64,000 nucleotides of DNA from positions 186,001 through 250,000 of the forward strand of contig JABUMY010000008.1 in NCBI GenBank assembly GCA_013327885.1, read 5' to 3'. This DNA is from Flavisolibacter longurius. Its GTDB lineage: Bacteria > Bacteroidota > Bacteroidia > Chitinophagales > Chitinophagaceae. The position numbers were made by a program, and so were the translations under genes. The notes under the pieces were generated by a model. That model had not been told where the DNA came from. It ran no database searches and saw only the letters and a program-made list of their open reading frames with translations. This document shows, piece after piece, positions 26,704-35,957 of this stretch; position 1 is the first letter of the stretch, and the number at the start of each line of letters is the position of its first letter.

Positions 26704-26739
26704 CTTAATCCGTTTAGTATTCTACTTTGCATGGTAAGC

Positions 26740-27381
26740 TTATGGGATACTTACTTTAGGTCCCAGGAACCTGGGTTCTGTTGCCAGCAGGTAGTCAATA
26801 AAAACCTTTACACGTGCCAGCTTTTCACGCAATTGTGTTTTAAAGCCAGCCGAAGCACTTACATCCTTCGCATTAAAACCAATGGCCGCAATGCCTTCTT
26901 TTTGCGCAATAAACAAAGCCCTTTCGTTGTGAAATTTTTGCGAAATGACCGTAACGCATTGCTGTGAAAATATTTCACGCAATCGTACCATCGAGTCAAA
27001 GGTTCTGAACCCGGCAAAATCCAAAAAGATCCGCGAAGAGTCGATGCCGGCAGCTACCAGGTCGGCCCGCATCATTTCGGGTTCGTTGTAGGCTTTACGG
27101 CTATTGTCGCCACTGATAACAAGATAATTGATCTTCCCATCTGCTAATAGTTTGGCCGCCGCTTCTACCCGGTATTGGTAGTAGGGATTAATGGCACCGC
27201 TGCCAAGGTATTTACCGGTTCCCAGCAGCAGCCCGACATGGTTTGCGGGCACCGCTTCAACCGCAGAAAAAAGCTTCCCCTCCCCTGCCTTGTTGGCCCT
27301 GTTGTTGCAATAAACAACAACTAAGAAAAGGCACAGCACCAGGAGGCCAAAAGAAACTAGGCGCTTTTTTCGTATCCGCAT
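26740..27381 (-). CDS. YdcF/SanA/ElyC-family (DUF218) membrane protein
   Basis: The protein has 213 residues. One N-terminal membrane helix (about 8-26) anchors a DUF218 domain. The domain markers are VGLLLGTGKYLGSGAIN, INYLVISGDNSRKAYNEPE, IFLDFAGFRTFDSMVRLREI and VTVISQKFHNERALFIAQK. Relatives (SanA, ElyC) affect envelope permeability and peptidoglycan precursor balance. The catalytic role is not known. The next gene on the strand is a VanZ-like protein 280 bases upstream, so the two may not be co-transcribed. Confidence 0.88.
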   Translation of the reverse strand: MRIRKKRLVSFGLLVLCLFLVVVYCNNRANKAGEGKLFSAVEAVPANHVGLLLGTGKYLGSGAINPYYQYRVEAAAKLLADGKINYLVISGDNSRKAYNEPEMMRADLVAAGIDSSRIFLDFAGFRTFDSMVRLREIFSQQCVTVISQKFHNERALFIAQKEGIAAIGFNAKDVSASAGFKTQLREKLARVKVFIDYLLATEPRFLGPKVSIP

Positions 27382-27661
27382 GTTTTGGGGTTGACAGGTT
27401 GCAGCATCTGCTGTTTTACAGGCGCAGAAGCGATACGCTTGTCTTTGTGTAATTTCTGCAATTTTTCGAAAAGAAGCATGCAGTTTTTATCATCACCGAA
27501 AAAATGCAATCCCATTCTATCAATTTAAAAAGTGGCAACATTTCTCTGGTTGATAGGATGTGATTTTTATATAACAGCAACCAAGAAGAAATAACACAGG
27601 CAGCTGCTACAAAGGCGGAGGAGATTCCGAAAGCTTTTACTTTCTTGCCATCTGTTTCGAA

Positions 27662-28102
27662 CTACTTATCTCTTTTTCCAGACAAGGATTCCATGGCGCC
27701 TGTTCTGTCAACGCTCTTTTTATACAGAAACACAACGCCACAATACAACAGCCAAAGCACGGAAAAAACAACCAGGCCTTTGAGGTTCCATTCCAGGTCT
27801 TCAGGATCGAAACGGCCATGGATACGCTTGCGAAAAAAACGGTTGGAATATTCCTGTGCCGCTTCGATGCCGGCACCAAAAAGATAAAGCACAACAAAGA
27901 TGAGAACATGCCGCACCAGCTTTGTTCCAACAAAAAGAAAGTTTAAAAAAGCGGCCGCCAGGAAATAAAACGCGGCATGCATTTCTTTATCAACATGACG
28001 AAAAGCCGAAGGAAGCTTGAGCATAAAGCCGATCACCACAACAATAAAAAAGAAAAACACGATAAGCAGTTTTTGTGTCATGGTCAGGCTTAGTTTTTTC
28101 AT
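27662..28102 (-). CDS. VanZ-family membrane protein
   Basis: The protein has 146 residues with four membrane helices. The family pattern is present: HVDKEMHAAFYFLAAAF in helix 2, then GAGIEAAQEYSNRFF and the DPEDLEWNLKGL segment before the last helix. VanZ of the vancomycin cluster gives low-level teicoplanin resistance, but most family members have unknown roles. It has a 280-base gap before the YdcF gene and a 212-base gap to the receptor gene; neither shows a convincing gene. Confidence 0.85.
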   Translation of the reverse strand: MKKLSLTMTQKLLIVFFFFIVVVIGFMLKLPSAFRHVDKEMHAAFYFLAAAFLNFLFVGTKLVRHVLIFVVLYLFGAGIEAAQEYSNRFFRKRIHGRFDPEDLEWNLKGLVVFSVLWLLYCGVVFLYKKSVDRTGAMESLSGKRDK

Positions 28103-28314
28103 GCAGTGATTTTAGATAGCGCTTGTATCCGATAAAACGCAGCCAGCGAAAAAATATTGGATTCCAAGCCGAACAAAGCAAGTACAAAAGATAGTAAGCA
28201 CCAGCAATCAGGTATGTTCTGTCTGCAGAATTTTGTTTTATAGATAAGCGATACAAGGACGATGAAGCAATCCTGATGATTAGATTTTCGCTGCAAGTCG
28301 GTTTCTCATCCTGC

Positions 28315-30756
28315 TTATTCCCGCACCCTGTTTTGCTCCTGCTGTGCACTGTTTTGGTTATGCTTCCGCAGATCGGAAATAGCTTTGCCAAAACGAAACG
28401 CAAGGGCAAGCGTAAACGTACGGGTATCGTTGGCATTGCGCCAGTTGGCCTCGGTGTTTGCCAGGTTGTTGATGATACCGCGGTTGATGCCGGTGTACAA
28501 AATATCGTTCACCGCCGCCCGTACCGTCAGTGCCGCTGAAACCTTTTTCGACACCCCTGCGTTCAGCCGTCCACGCTTTAGCAAATAAAACTGGCTTGCG
28601 TTAATATCGGTTTGGTAAACGCCGTCGATCTGTGCGGTCCAGCCCTTGGGAAAGGTGAACCGAAAATTGGGTTGCACAAACCAGTAGGTGCCCCTTGTAT
28701 CCAAAAAGCCGGTATAAAAATCGGTCTCGGAATGAATGTTTGTCACCTCCGAATAAAAGCCAACCTGCAACCATTTGCGCAGGGGAAGATCGCCTTCCAG
28801 CGTTCCGCTTAGAATAGTGGTTTTGCCAATGTTGCCTGGCCGGCTGTAATAGGTTCCGTTTACAATTTCAATGGTTTCATTGGTGTCGTCTAGCGTGGAG
28901 CTATACCGCAACCCGGCCGTGACCTTGCCCTTGTAACTGTACGAAAGCTGCACGTTATGCGTGTAGGCCGGCAGCAAAAAAGGATTGCCCACGTAGTAGG
29001 TAAACTTATCCAGCGGTGAAATAAAAGGGTTCAGGTCCTGGTAGTAAGGCCGGTTGATGCGTCTTCCGTAATCGAGGGTAATACTGTGATGGCCGGCGCT
29101 ATCCAGTTTATAATTCAGGTAGGCCGTGGGAAACAACCCCGTATACGTACGCCGGAAAGCCGAATCAGGTTTTACGGCATTGCCCAACTGCTGGCCGTCG
29201 GAAACGGTTTGCTCGGCCCGCAAGCCAAGCTGCATCGACCACCGCTTGCCTTCCCGGGCCGTATTGACATAAGCGGCATGAATCGCTTCTTTGTAGATGA
29301 AATGATTTGTTTTGTCGTAATCGGCTTTTGTTTCATCGTTTACCGTCAAAAAATAATCAGCTACATTGTTTGTTTTTGTGTAGCTCGATTTGGCACCAGC
29401 ATCCAGTTTCCAGCCGCCTGACAGGGGTTGCGAATAATCGGCTTTCAGCGAATAGATATCAATCGCTGCCGGCAGGTTTCCGTCAAGCCGGTCCTGCTGC
29501 GACAGCACATTGTTAGGCAGGTAGGTGTAGTTGTTAAACACCTGCACATTACCGGTGCCGTAATGAATATAATCGGCATCTACCGAAAACTGCCGGCTGC
29601 TTCCCGGCATCCGTCTCCTGAAGTTCAGGTTAATGCCCTTGTTGTCGAATGTATTCTTTTGCCGGTTGTGTGCCACAACGGTTGAATCAAGTTGATACGC
29701 AGCATTGAGGATGCGACTGGTATTGTCATTGTCCCGCCGCCCGTTGCGTGTTACACCCGTCAGCACAATGCCAAACGTATTGTGTTCACTGGCATAATAA
29801 TCGGCACCCAGCTTTGCCGAATACGCATCTACCGAGGGTTTGATATACGTGCTTTGTAGGAAATCATAATGGCGGCTGCCATCGCTGTTTTTAAAATGGC
29901 GGTTGATGGTTAGGTCGGAAAAATTGGTGGCCTTGTTCTGCGTTAGCGTAGCAAACACATTGAACGCACCGCTGCGGTAATTGAAGTTGGCGCTGTTATT
30001 TGTTTTAGCATAAACGCCTTGCGTGTAGGCCGCATTTACCGAACCGTTGAACCCTTTCACTCGTGTTCTTTTCAGGCGGATGTTGATCACACCGCCGCCA
30101 CCGGCTGCATCGTACCGGGCAGGCGGGTTGGTCATCAGCTCTACCTGGTCGACAGAGGACGCAGGAAGCGAACGCAAATAAGCCTCAAGATCAGCACCAC
30201 TGAGATAGGTAGGTTTATCATCAACAAAAATTGTTACGCCGTTGTTGCCCTTCATGCTGATCACGCCGTTGTTGTCAACAGAAATACCCGGCGACCGTTC
30301 CAGCACATCCATGGCTGTTGAACCGGCGGCACTCACCATCTGGTCGGCATTGACAACGGTGCGATCGATCTTTCGTTCTACGGGAGGCCGCTGTGCCGTC
30401 ACCGTTACACCTTGCATGCTGGCAGCCTGGCTCGTGAGTTGAATGCGCCCAAGCTCAATCACCTTTTTTTCTTCGCTGATGACGATAGCGGCATTACTGT
30501 ACGTACGATAACCGGTCATGGTGACAACTAATGTATAGCTGCCCGTGCTTAATTTTTCCAGCACAAAACTTCCTGTGGCGTCTGACAAAGCGCTTTTCAC
30601 CGGCTTGTTGTTGCCTGTTTGCAGCAGTACAGTAGCACCCTCCAGCGGTCGCTGAAGCGAATCGGTAATGGTGCCGGAAACTGAGCCCCCATTTTGTGCA
30701 AACAGGGCGAGGCAATGGAACAGCAACAGGGAACAAAAGATGCCACGAAGGATCAT
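28315..30756 (-). CDS. TonB-dependent receptor-like outer membrane barrel (OMP_b-brl_3)
   Basis: The protein has 813 residues. The signal peptide ends near LFAQ. It then has a carboxypeptidase-regulatory-like domain (GSVSGTITDSLQRPLEGATV), a plug-like domain (SPGISVDNNGVISMKGNNGV and ITIFVDDKPTYLSG-type segments) and the outer-membrane beta-barrel family 3 domain to the C-terminus. It is probably an outer-membrane transporter or receptor. No SusD partner is encoded nearby, unlike the operon at 6-12 kb. The ligand is unknown. Confidence 0.9.
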   Translation of the reverse strand: MILRGIFCSLLLFHCLALFAQNGGSVSGTITDSLQRPLEGATVLLQTGNNKPVKSALSDATGSFVLEKLSTGSYTLVVTMTGYRTYSNAAIVISEEKKVIELGRIQLTSQAASMQGVTVTAQRPPVERKIDRTVVNADQMVSAAGSTAMDVLERSPGISVDNNGVISMKGNNGVTIFVDDKPTYLSGADLEAYLRSLPASSVDQVELMTNPPARYDAAGGGGVINIRLKRTRVKGFNGSVNAAYTQGVYAKTNNSANFNYRSGAFNVFATLTQNKATNFSDLTINRHFKNSDGSRHYDFLQSTYIKPSVDAYSAKLGADYYASEHNTFGIVLTGVTRNGRRDNDNTSRILNAAYQLDSTVVAHNRQKNTFDNKGINLNFRRRMPGSSRQFSVDADYIHYGTGNVQVFNNYTYLPNNVLSQQDRLDGNLPAAIDIYSLKADYSQPLSGGWKLDAGAKSSYTKTNNVADYFLTVNDETKADYDKTNHFIYKEAIHAAYVNTAREGKRWSMQLGLRAEQTVSDGQQLGNAVKPDSAFRRTYTGLFPTAYLNYKLDSAGHHSITLDYGRRINRPYYQDLNPFISPLDKFTYYVGNPFLLPAYTHNVQLSYSYKGKVTAGLRYSSTLDDTNETIEIVNGTYYSRPGNIGKTTILSGTLEGDLPLRKWLQVGFYSEVTNIHSETDFYTGFLDTRGTYWFVQPNFRFTFPKGWTAQIDGVYQTDINASQFYLLKRGRLNAGVSKKVSAALTVRAAVNDILYTGINRGIINNLANTEANWRNANDTRTFTLALAFRFGKAISDLRKHNQNSAQQEQNRVRE

Positions 30757-31120
30757 AACGGTTGATATTTAAAAAACGGATTGAAACTAAACTATAGGTC
30801 TCACTGTTGGCAGGGAGTGAGATGAGCGGCGGAATAAACAAAATGAGTGTTTGAAAACCGGGGCGTGAAGGGTTGAGATAAGTGAATTATTTTCGTTTCA
30901 AATCTGCCAAAGCATAAAAGCAAAAAATTTATCACTCGTGTTCGATGAGTCATTACCCATCTGGTATCTTGTCCTCGCTAACACACAACACAACAAAAAG
31001 AGTCAAAACAAGTTTTTAACCTGGTTAGCAATGAACTCGCAACCGGTAGTCCGTTTCAAATTCTATCTTGCAGGGTGTTAGACAGTAGGGCTGCACAAAA
31101 AATTTAGACACTCAAATCAC
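30757..31120. other. 364-base divergent intergenic region
   Basis: This lies between the minus-strand receptor gene and the plus-strand yccF-type gene, so it must hold both promoters. I find no full TTTG/TAnnTTTG pair. A 6-bp CTCACT/AGTGAG inverted repeat lies near 30799. No open frame here looks coding. Confidence 0.45.
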
Positions 31121-31504
31121 ATGACACCTTTCAACACACTGGGTAATATTATCTGGCTGGTCTTTGGCGGATTCATAACCGCGTTGGGTTACATTGTTGG
31201 CGGCTTTGTGCTTTGCTGTACCATCATTGGGATTCCGTTTGGCCTGCAGTGTTTTAAGCTGGCCGGTTTTATCCTTTGGCCCTTCGGCCGCATGGCCGTA
31301 AGCACCGCTTCCAGTGGCGGCTACCTGGCGCTTTTTCTGAACATTCTCTGGCTTCTTGTTGGTGGGTTTTGGATCGCCATCGGGCACCTCGTGTTCGGGC
31401 TATTCCTCTTTATTACCATCATCGGTATTCCTTTTGCCCGGCAGCATTTTAAACTGGTAGAGGTTTCGCTCATGCCTTTTGGCAAAACGATCGTTGAGAA
31501 ATAA
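31121..31504 (+). CDS. yccF: YccF-family (DUF307) inner membrane protein
   Basis: The protein has 127 residues. It has a clear internal duplication: NIIWLVFGGFITALGY with IIGIPFGLQCFKLAGFI in the first half and NILWLLVGGFWIAIGH with IIGIPFARQHFKLVEVS in the second, the two YccF domains. There are about four membrane helices. The function in other bacteria is unknown. It is the only plus-strand gene in this part of the window, and ends before a bidirectional terminator at 31785-31814. Confidence 0.92.
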   Translation: MTPFNTLGNIIWLVFGGFITALGYIVGGFVLCCTIIGIPFGLQCFKLAGFILWPFGRMAVSTASSGGYLALFLNILWLLVGGFWIAIGHLVFGLFLFITIIGIPFARQHFKLVEVSLMPFGKTIVEK

Positions 31505-31784
31505 AAGGGTGGCAATTTGCGTGGAGCGCTTCGGCAACCGCAATTTGCAGAACGCGAATGATAACCTCATTGATCAGTTGACTTCGGTAACAAAACTGGC
31601 TTCAAAAAATGCAGTCTGTATGCGTTTGTCATTGCCATCTTCTTAAACAACAAAACTACCATACTTCATAACCTCGGGTTTTGCAAGCACTTTCCAGCGC
31701 CCAAGCCGCAACTTCCAAACATCGAACTTCAAACCTCAAACATCTAAGCAGCCTAACCCTTTTTTCAAAATCTTGTTGCCATAA

Positions 31785-31814
31785 AAAAAGCGTTGGAAAC
31801 GGCCAACGCTTTTT
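31785..31814. terminator. Bidirectional terminator between yccF and the GEVED gene
   Basis: A perfect 12-bp stem (31785-31796 with 31803-31814) with a six-base loop has a run of A on one side and of T on the other. It lies between convergent genes and can serve both strands. The rest of the 323-base gap shows nothing else. Confidence 0.85.
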
Positions 31815-31827
31815 CTGTTTCTTATCA

Positions 31828-34239
31828 TTAATTCACCGTCAGTGGTACTTGCTGCCCATCGCCCAGGCGCAGGAGGTAAAAGCCTGCAGGCAGTTTACCT
31901 AACGGCAATGTTTGAACTTGCTGGCTAATGGAACCCGACAGCAGGACCCGGCCGGCGGCATCCACCAGGTGATAAGGAATGTTTTTGAATACCTTGTAAC
32001 CGGTATTCAAGGTTACGCTGTTCCCGTTATATGGAAGGGGATAAAGTTGTAACCGGCCGGTCGCCTTCACTACCAGGCGGCGGATGCCCAGGTCTTTCCG
32101 CTGTCCGGTTGTACTGACTTCCCAAAGACGATAATAGGTATCACCAGGCATCAATTCGCCATCCGTCCAGCAATAGCTTGCGCCACTGGCTGCGTTTTTG
32201 GAGGCCACGGTAGCCACCGGTTGAAAATTCCGGCCATCGCTGCTTTTTTCAACAACAAAATGCTGGCTTTGCTCTTCACTTCCGGTTACCCAGCACAATT
32301 GCCCCCTGCGATCATGGAGCAGGCTCGCTTCCAGCTTCACCAGGCGTACAGGCAACGAGCTACCCGCACTGCCAAGTCCAAGGGAGGTGACGTTGCCGCG
32401 CAGGCTTAGAACGGTGGCCAGGGTACCACCCGTAGTAGGAAGCTTGCGCACCTCCGATGTACCAGAACTGTTGCCATCCGATACAACCACGTAAACGGCG
32501 TGGTTCGCTTCATCCACGATAAGATCATTGAAGTTTCGGCCCGTGACCACAGTGGTTAGCGTTTCTACCGTACCGGTAGAAAGGTTTTTCTTTTTAACCG
32601 AATACGTGTTGGGCACATCGCTGCTCGAAAACTCTGTCCAGTAAAGATGGGTTGCCGTAACCGACAGTCCTTTAATATACTCGGTGGTAGTGTATTCATC
32701 CTTTGTCTGGGTGCCATCGGTATCAGCCGATAAAATACGGTAAGCACTCAGGTCATTCGTATAATAAATGAAAAAGATCCGGTTGTTGGCGTATTCAATA
32801 TCCCCGATATCACCAATATCGTCGGGGTCAAGCTGGCCAGCACCACCAATTAGGGCAACAGGGGAACTACCGTCCATACCTACCCGAAAAACGCCTGGCG
32901 TCCAGTCGGTATAAAACAGCCGGTCAGGCCCTGCAGCAATGCCCGTGCCGTAATTCAGTCCATTGACCACGGTTTGCACGCCGCTGCCGTCTGCTTTGGC
33001 CACAGCAATCCGGTCGGCATAGGCGCCTGCAATCCAATAAACATGGCTGCCGGTAGGATGCACGGTAATATCATTGCTGGTATAATCATCATGAATCTGG
33101 AATGCATTCACAGGATCCGTTAGTTGGCTGGTGGTGCTGTTAAGCGTTGTGCGAAAGATGGCCCTGTCTGCGGTAGACACAAACAGCGGAAGCGCACCGG
33201 TAAAAGCACTTACAGCTTCTGTTGAAACGGTACTGCTGGCAGCGCTGAAAGCAGAATTGCCGCCGGTAGTGCCAATGGCCGCATAGCTGGCATTTTCGGC
33301 CGACGTACCATCCCAAAGACGGTACGTAAAGCTGACTGTACCGGCTGCTGTGGGCACAAAACGGATCCGCACACCCGGTTGAAAACGATTATTGGTGCCA
33401 TCACCGATCAGCAGCAGGGCATTCCCAGCCGATACCGGCCCGAAAGCCTGCCAGGCACCATCGCCGGCCCGGTACTGCCAGGTGCCGTTGGGAGCCGACT
33501 GCCCATAAATGGCCAGGCCGCGGGGCACACGGTTGCCGCCATTGTCGTTGGCATCAGATGCCAAGGCCTCAGTGAGTTCAACTGAAGAGAGAAACTGGTT
33601 AATGGTAAAGCCTTCCGGATCGGTGTGGGAAGCCAGAACAGGGTTGATTTTTGGGCTCAGGCTCGTGTTCAGCACCGGCGCCTGGTTGGTGGCAATGGTA
33701 AGAAGGTAGTCTTCCGCTTCACCGGTAAAGCTGCCGCAGGCCGTGGGATAAACAGTACCTTCTGCCATGGCAATACGTACCCGCACCGTACCGCTGGTAA
33801 AAAGCGGGGGTATAATGGAAACACCTGTCCCCAAGTTGCTGTTGGCACCCACGGTACCAGCGTTGGAGGCGTTGTCCTCCAGGTGATCGTCGAAATCACC
33901 GTCATTGTTCCAGTCGACGAATACTTTTATGCGGTAATTTTTGCTGGCGCCTGCGTTGTTGGCAATTCCATACCAGATGCTGCCGCCCCAATAAGGCTTA
34001 ATAATCCCGGAAGAACTTCCCAGCGTTTGGCTGTAGCCATTGTTGCCGGTTGAATAAGGCTTGCCATCCTGGATCTGCGCACCATAATCAAACGTGAGAT
34101 AAGAAAGGTAAAGGCCGGTTGATTGAACGGTTGGTATACAATACTGGGCCGAACTAACAAGAGAAAAGGCCAGCAACATGCAGCTTGTCATCAACAAGCG
34201 GGAAAGGGCACAGGAGAGTGCACCAGCAAAATTTCTCAT
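31828..34239 (-). CDS. Secreted GEVED-domain protein with T9SS sorting tail
   Basis: The protein has 803 residues. The signal peptide ends near VSSAQ. A GEVED domain (about 50-185) has KVFVDWNNDGDFDD, a calcium-binding-like loop, and ends GEAEDYLLTI. A middle cadherin-like region follows. The part from about 350 to 640 is repetitive (TADRAIF, NRIFFIY, THLYWTEF), like a six-bladed beta-propeller of the low-density-lipoprotein-receptor YWTD kind. The last 80 residues (LPLGKLPAGFYLLRLGDGQQ) match a type IX secretion sorting domain. It is likely surface-exposed or secreted; the role is unknown. Confidence 0.85.
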   Translation of the reverse strand: MRNFAGALSCALSRLLMTSCMLLAFSLVSSAQYCIPTVQSTGLYLSYLTFDYGAQIQDGKPYSTGNNGYSQTLGSSSGIIKPYWGGSIWYGIANNAGASKNYRIKVFVDWNNDGDFDDHLEDNASNAGTVGANSNLGTGVSIIPPLFTSGTVRVRIAMAEGTVYPTACGSFTGEAEDYLLTIATNQAPVLNTSLSPKINPVLASHTDPEGFTINQFLSSVELTEALASDANDNGGNRVPRGLAIYGQSAPNGTWQYRAGDGAWQAFGPVSAGNALLLIGDGTNNRFQPGVRIRFVPTAAGTVSFTYRLWDGTSAENASYAAIGTTGGNSAFSAASSTVSTEAVSAFTGALPLFVSTADRAIFRTTLNSTTSQLTDPVNAFQIHDDYTSNDITVHPTGSHVYWIAGAYADRIAVAKADGSGVQTVVNGLNYGTGIAAGPDRLFYTDWTPGVFRVGMDGSSPVALIGGAGQLDPDDIGDIGDIEYANNRIFFIYYTNDLSAYRILSADTDGTQTKDEYTTTEYIKGLSVTATHLYWTEFSSSDVPNTYSVKKKNLSTGTVETLTTVVTGRNFNDLIVDEANHAVYVVVSDGNSSGTSEVRKLPTTGGTLATVLSLRGNVTSLGLGSAGSSLPVRLVKLEASLLHDRRGQLCWVTGSEEQSQHFVVEKSSDGRNFQPVATVASKNAASGASYCWTDGELMPGDTYYRLWEVSTTGQRKDLGIRRLVVKATGRLQLYPLPYNGNSVTLNTGYKVFKNIPYHLVDAAGRVLLSGSISQQVQTLPLGKLPAGFYLLRLGDGQQVPLTVN

Positions 34240-34263
34240 AGGGTTTGATTTAATAAAGCGAGC

Positions 34264-34488
34264 TCAAGATAGATTTCTTTTTTGAGGAATCCTATGGCAA
34301 GCACAATAAGCGGAGCCATTGGGACAAAACTGCTCAGGGAACGAAGTATCCAGCTTTGCATTCAGGTAAAAGTCAAAGGCTGCAAGCGACGCCGCTTCAT
34401 CGTCCCAAATGATTTGCAATGCAGTATAGTGTTCTGGAATTGATGATTTATTTTTAGAATCGTCCGTAATGGGTCCAGACTTACTTTT
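34264..34488 (-). pseudogene. Possible decayed ORF fragment
   Basis: A 74-codon frame without an ATG ends with TGA at 34264-34266. It contains ITDDSKNKSSIPEHYTALQ and IIWDDEAASLAAFDFYLNAK, with codon use like a real gene. It may be a 5'-truncated remnant. No family was recognised. Low confidence: it could be chance. Confidence 0.25.
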
Positions 34489-34495
34489 AAATTAT

Positions 34496-34520
34496 GAAAC
34501 CCACCTAAGAGGCGGGTTTC
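34496..34520. terminator. Hairpin in the 34.2-34.8 kb gap
   Basis: A 10-bp stem (34496-34505 with 34511-34520, one G-U type mismatch) with a 5-base loop. The 545-base gap 34240-34783 otherwise contains only the possible ORF remnant. It marks the place where base composition changes to AT-rich. Confidence 0.4.
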
Positions 34521-34783
34521 AGAGCGGAGACTGAGGGATTTGTATCCTGTTCAGTACCCACTGAAATTCAAGTATTTAGAAATAATAATTCCGCGAACTC
34601 ACGTTTAACTCACGAATGTCTTATCAAAGAATGGTTTGAGAATTGTCATCACAAAAATAGCAAGAAAGTAGGATAAGTCCTCTTTGGGTGCATTTCAAAT
34701 TTTCACTATTGCCCCTACACCCCAAGGGGAGTGTCCAATGCACAAGGCCAAAATCTGATATGCACTCGTCTTCATTACCTCTG

Positions 34784-35674
34784 TTACCAGTCTTTCGTAA
34801 ACTTTAATAATAATGTATAATCAAACCTTTTATTCCAAATAGCACAATCCCTTGTTGCCCCCCATTCATTATCACTTATAATATAAAATATATTATTATC
34901 TATTGTTAGTCCTTCTAAGTTGGTGCTATAATTTCCATCACAAGCACTAAAGTCTTTACAAAAATTTAAATTTACGTACCTAATGGCATCATTTTGTGGC
35001 TTTCCTTGAGCACTAATTTTCATTATGTCGATAGCATATTTTACCAAATTTTGAGGCAGTTCCCTTTTGAAATTTGTTTTCAAGGCATATAGAAGGTTGT
35101 CGTCGTAAACTAAGTCAGTATGCCGCGTCCACTCACCGGAATTGTAAATTTTTACAGTATCATAAATTTTTAGAACCAGATTATCTAGAATATTGTATAC
35201 ATATATTTCACCCTTTTCCTCTTGTAAAACATAACAAATGGATTGAGAATTATTTATTGCAATACCTTCAAGTTTATTTCTATTTCGTCCTAACTCTTTT
35301 TTATCAGCAATTCTTCTCAAGCTATCCTTCCCCTCCAAATCAAAAACATAAATGCCAACAGAACCTTCATCTAACAAAAACAAATACCTGTTTTTATAAA
35401 GTGACATTCCCTCAAGACTTATTATTTTATCTTTGGGTAAATACTTTATACCTATTGTATCAAGGGTAGACTTATTAAGAATATAAATTTTACCGCATTT
35501 TTCGGCTCCTAAAATCAAGCTGTCTCCTTTGATTACCATACTCGAAAACTGATAGGAATATTTTTCCCCTATGACTGCTTTAAGATGGTGGAGTTTCAAT
35601 TCAGGATTGTACTGTCCCTTTGCTGATATTGCCAAAATGAAAAATAAATTTATCAGAATTATTGCTTTATACAT
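34784..35674 (-). CDS. Secreted beta-propeller protein, SdiA-regulated/esterase-like type
   Basis: The protein has 296 residues from the ATG at 35674 (MYKAIILINLFF), chosen because a signal peptide ending at KGQ follows it directly; an earlier ATG at 35782 would bury the signal. The mature protein is a repeated beta structure with LEGMSLYKNRYLFLLDEGS, KLEGIAINNSQSICYVLQEE and NLEGLTIDNNIFYIISDNEW. The LEG.x.I..N pattern is shared with SdiA-regulated YjiK-like and phytase-like propellers. It is the first gene of the AT-rich segment. The role is unknown. Confidence 0.65.
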   Translation of the reverse strand: MYKAIILINLFFILAISAKGQYNPELKLHHLKAVIGEKYSYQFSSMVIKGDSLILGAEKCGKIYILNKSTLDTIGIKYLPKDKIISLEGMSLYKNRYLFLLDEGSVGIYVFDLEGKDSLRRIADKKELGRNRNKLEGIAINNSQSICYVLQEEKGEIYVYNILDNLVLKIYDTVKIYNSGEWTRHTDLVYDDNLLYALKTNFKRELPQNLVKYAIDIMKISAQGKPQNDAIRYVNLNFCKDFSACDGNYSTNLEGLTIDNNIFYIISDNEWGATRDCAIWNKRFDYTLLLKFTKDW

Positions 35675-35957
35675 TTTAGTGTCTATTTTGAAATGCTTGT
35701 GCAATCTTCCCGTTCTTGCTGCAGTTATAAAGATAAAACTAGGTAGAAAGGTGATTTTCTTTTCCAGTACAGTGGTGTCCATACTGACATGCGGACCATA
35801 ACGGTCACTAGCATCAACTTGAATACTTTCCCTGAGTTTGAGTTACACGTACTCCTCGCAATTCGTTTGTAGAAGTGAACCAACTCAGAGGCTTCACAAG
35901 GCACACCACAGGCTAGCGAAGAACTATCGAAGCTTTTTATGTAGAAATATCACCTGT

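Noticed and set aside
27990-28436. Minus-strand frame of 148 codons between VanZ and the receptor gene
   Set aside because: It overlaps both genes in other frames and shows no domain.
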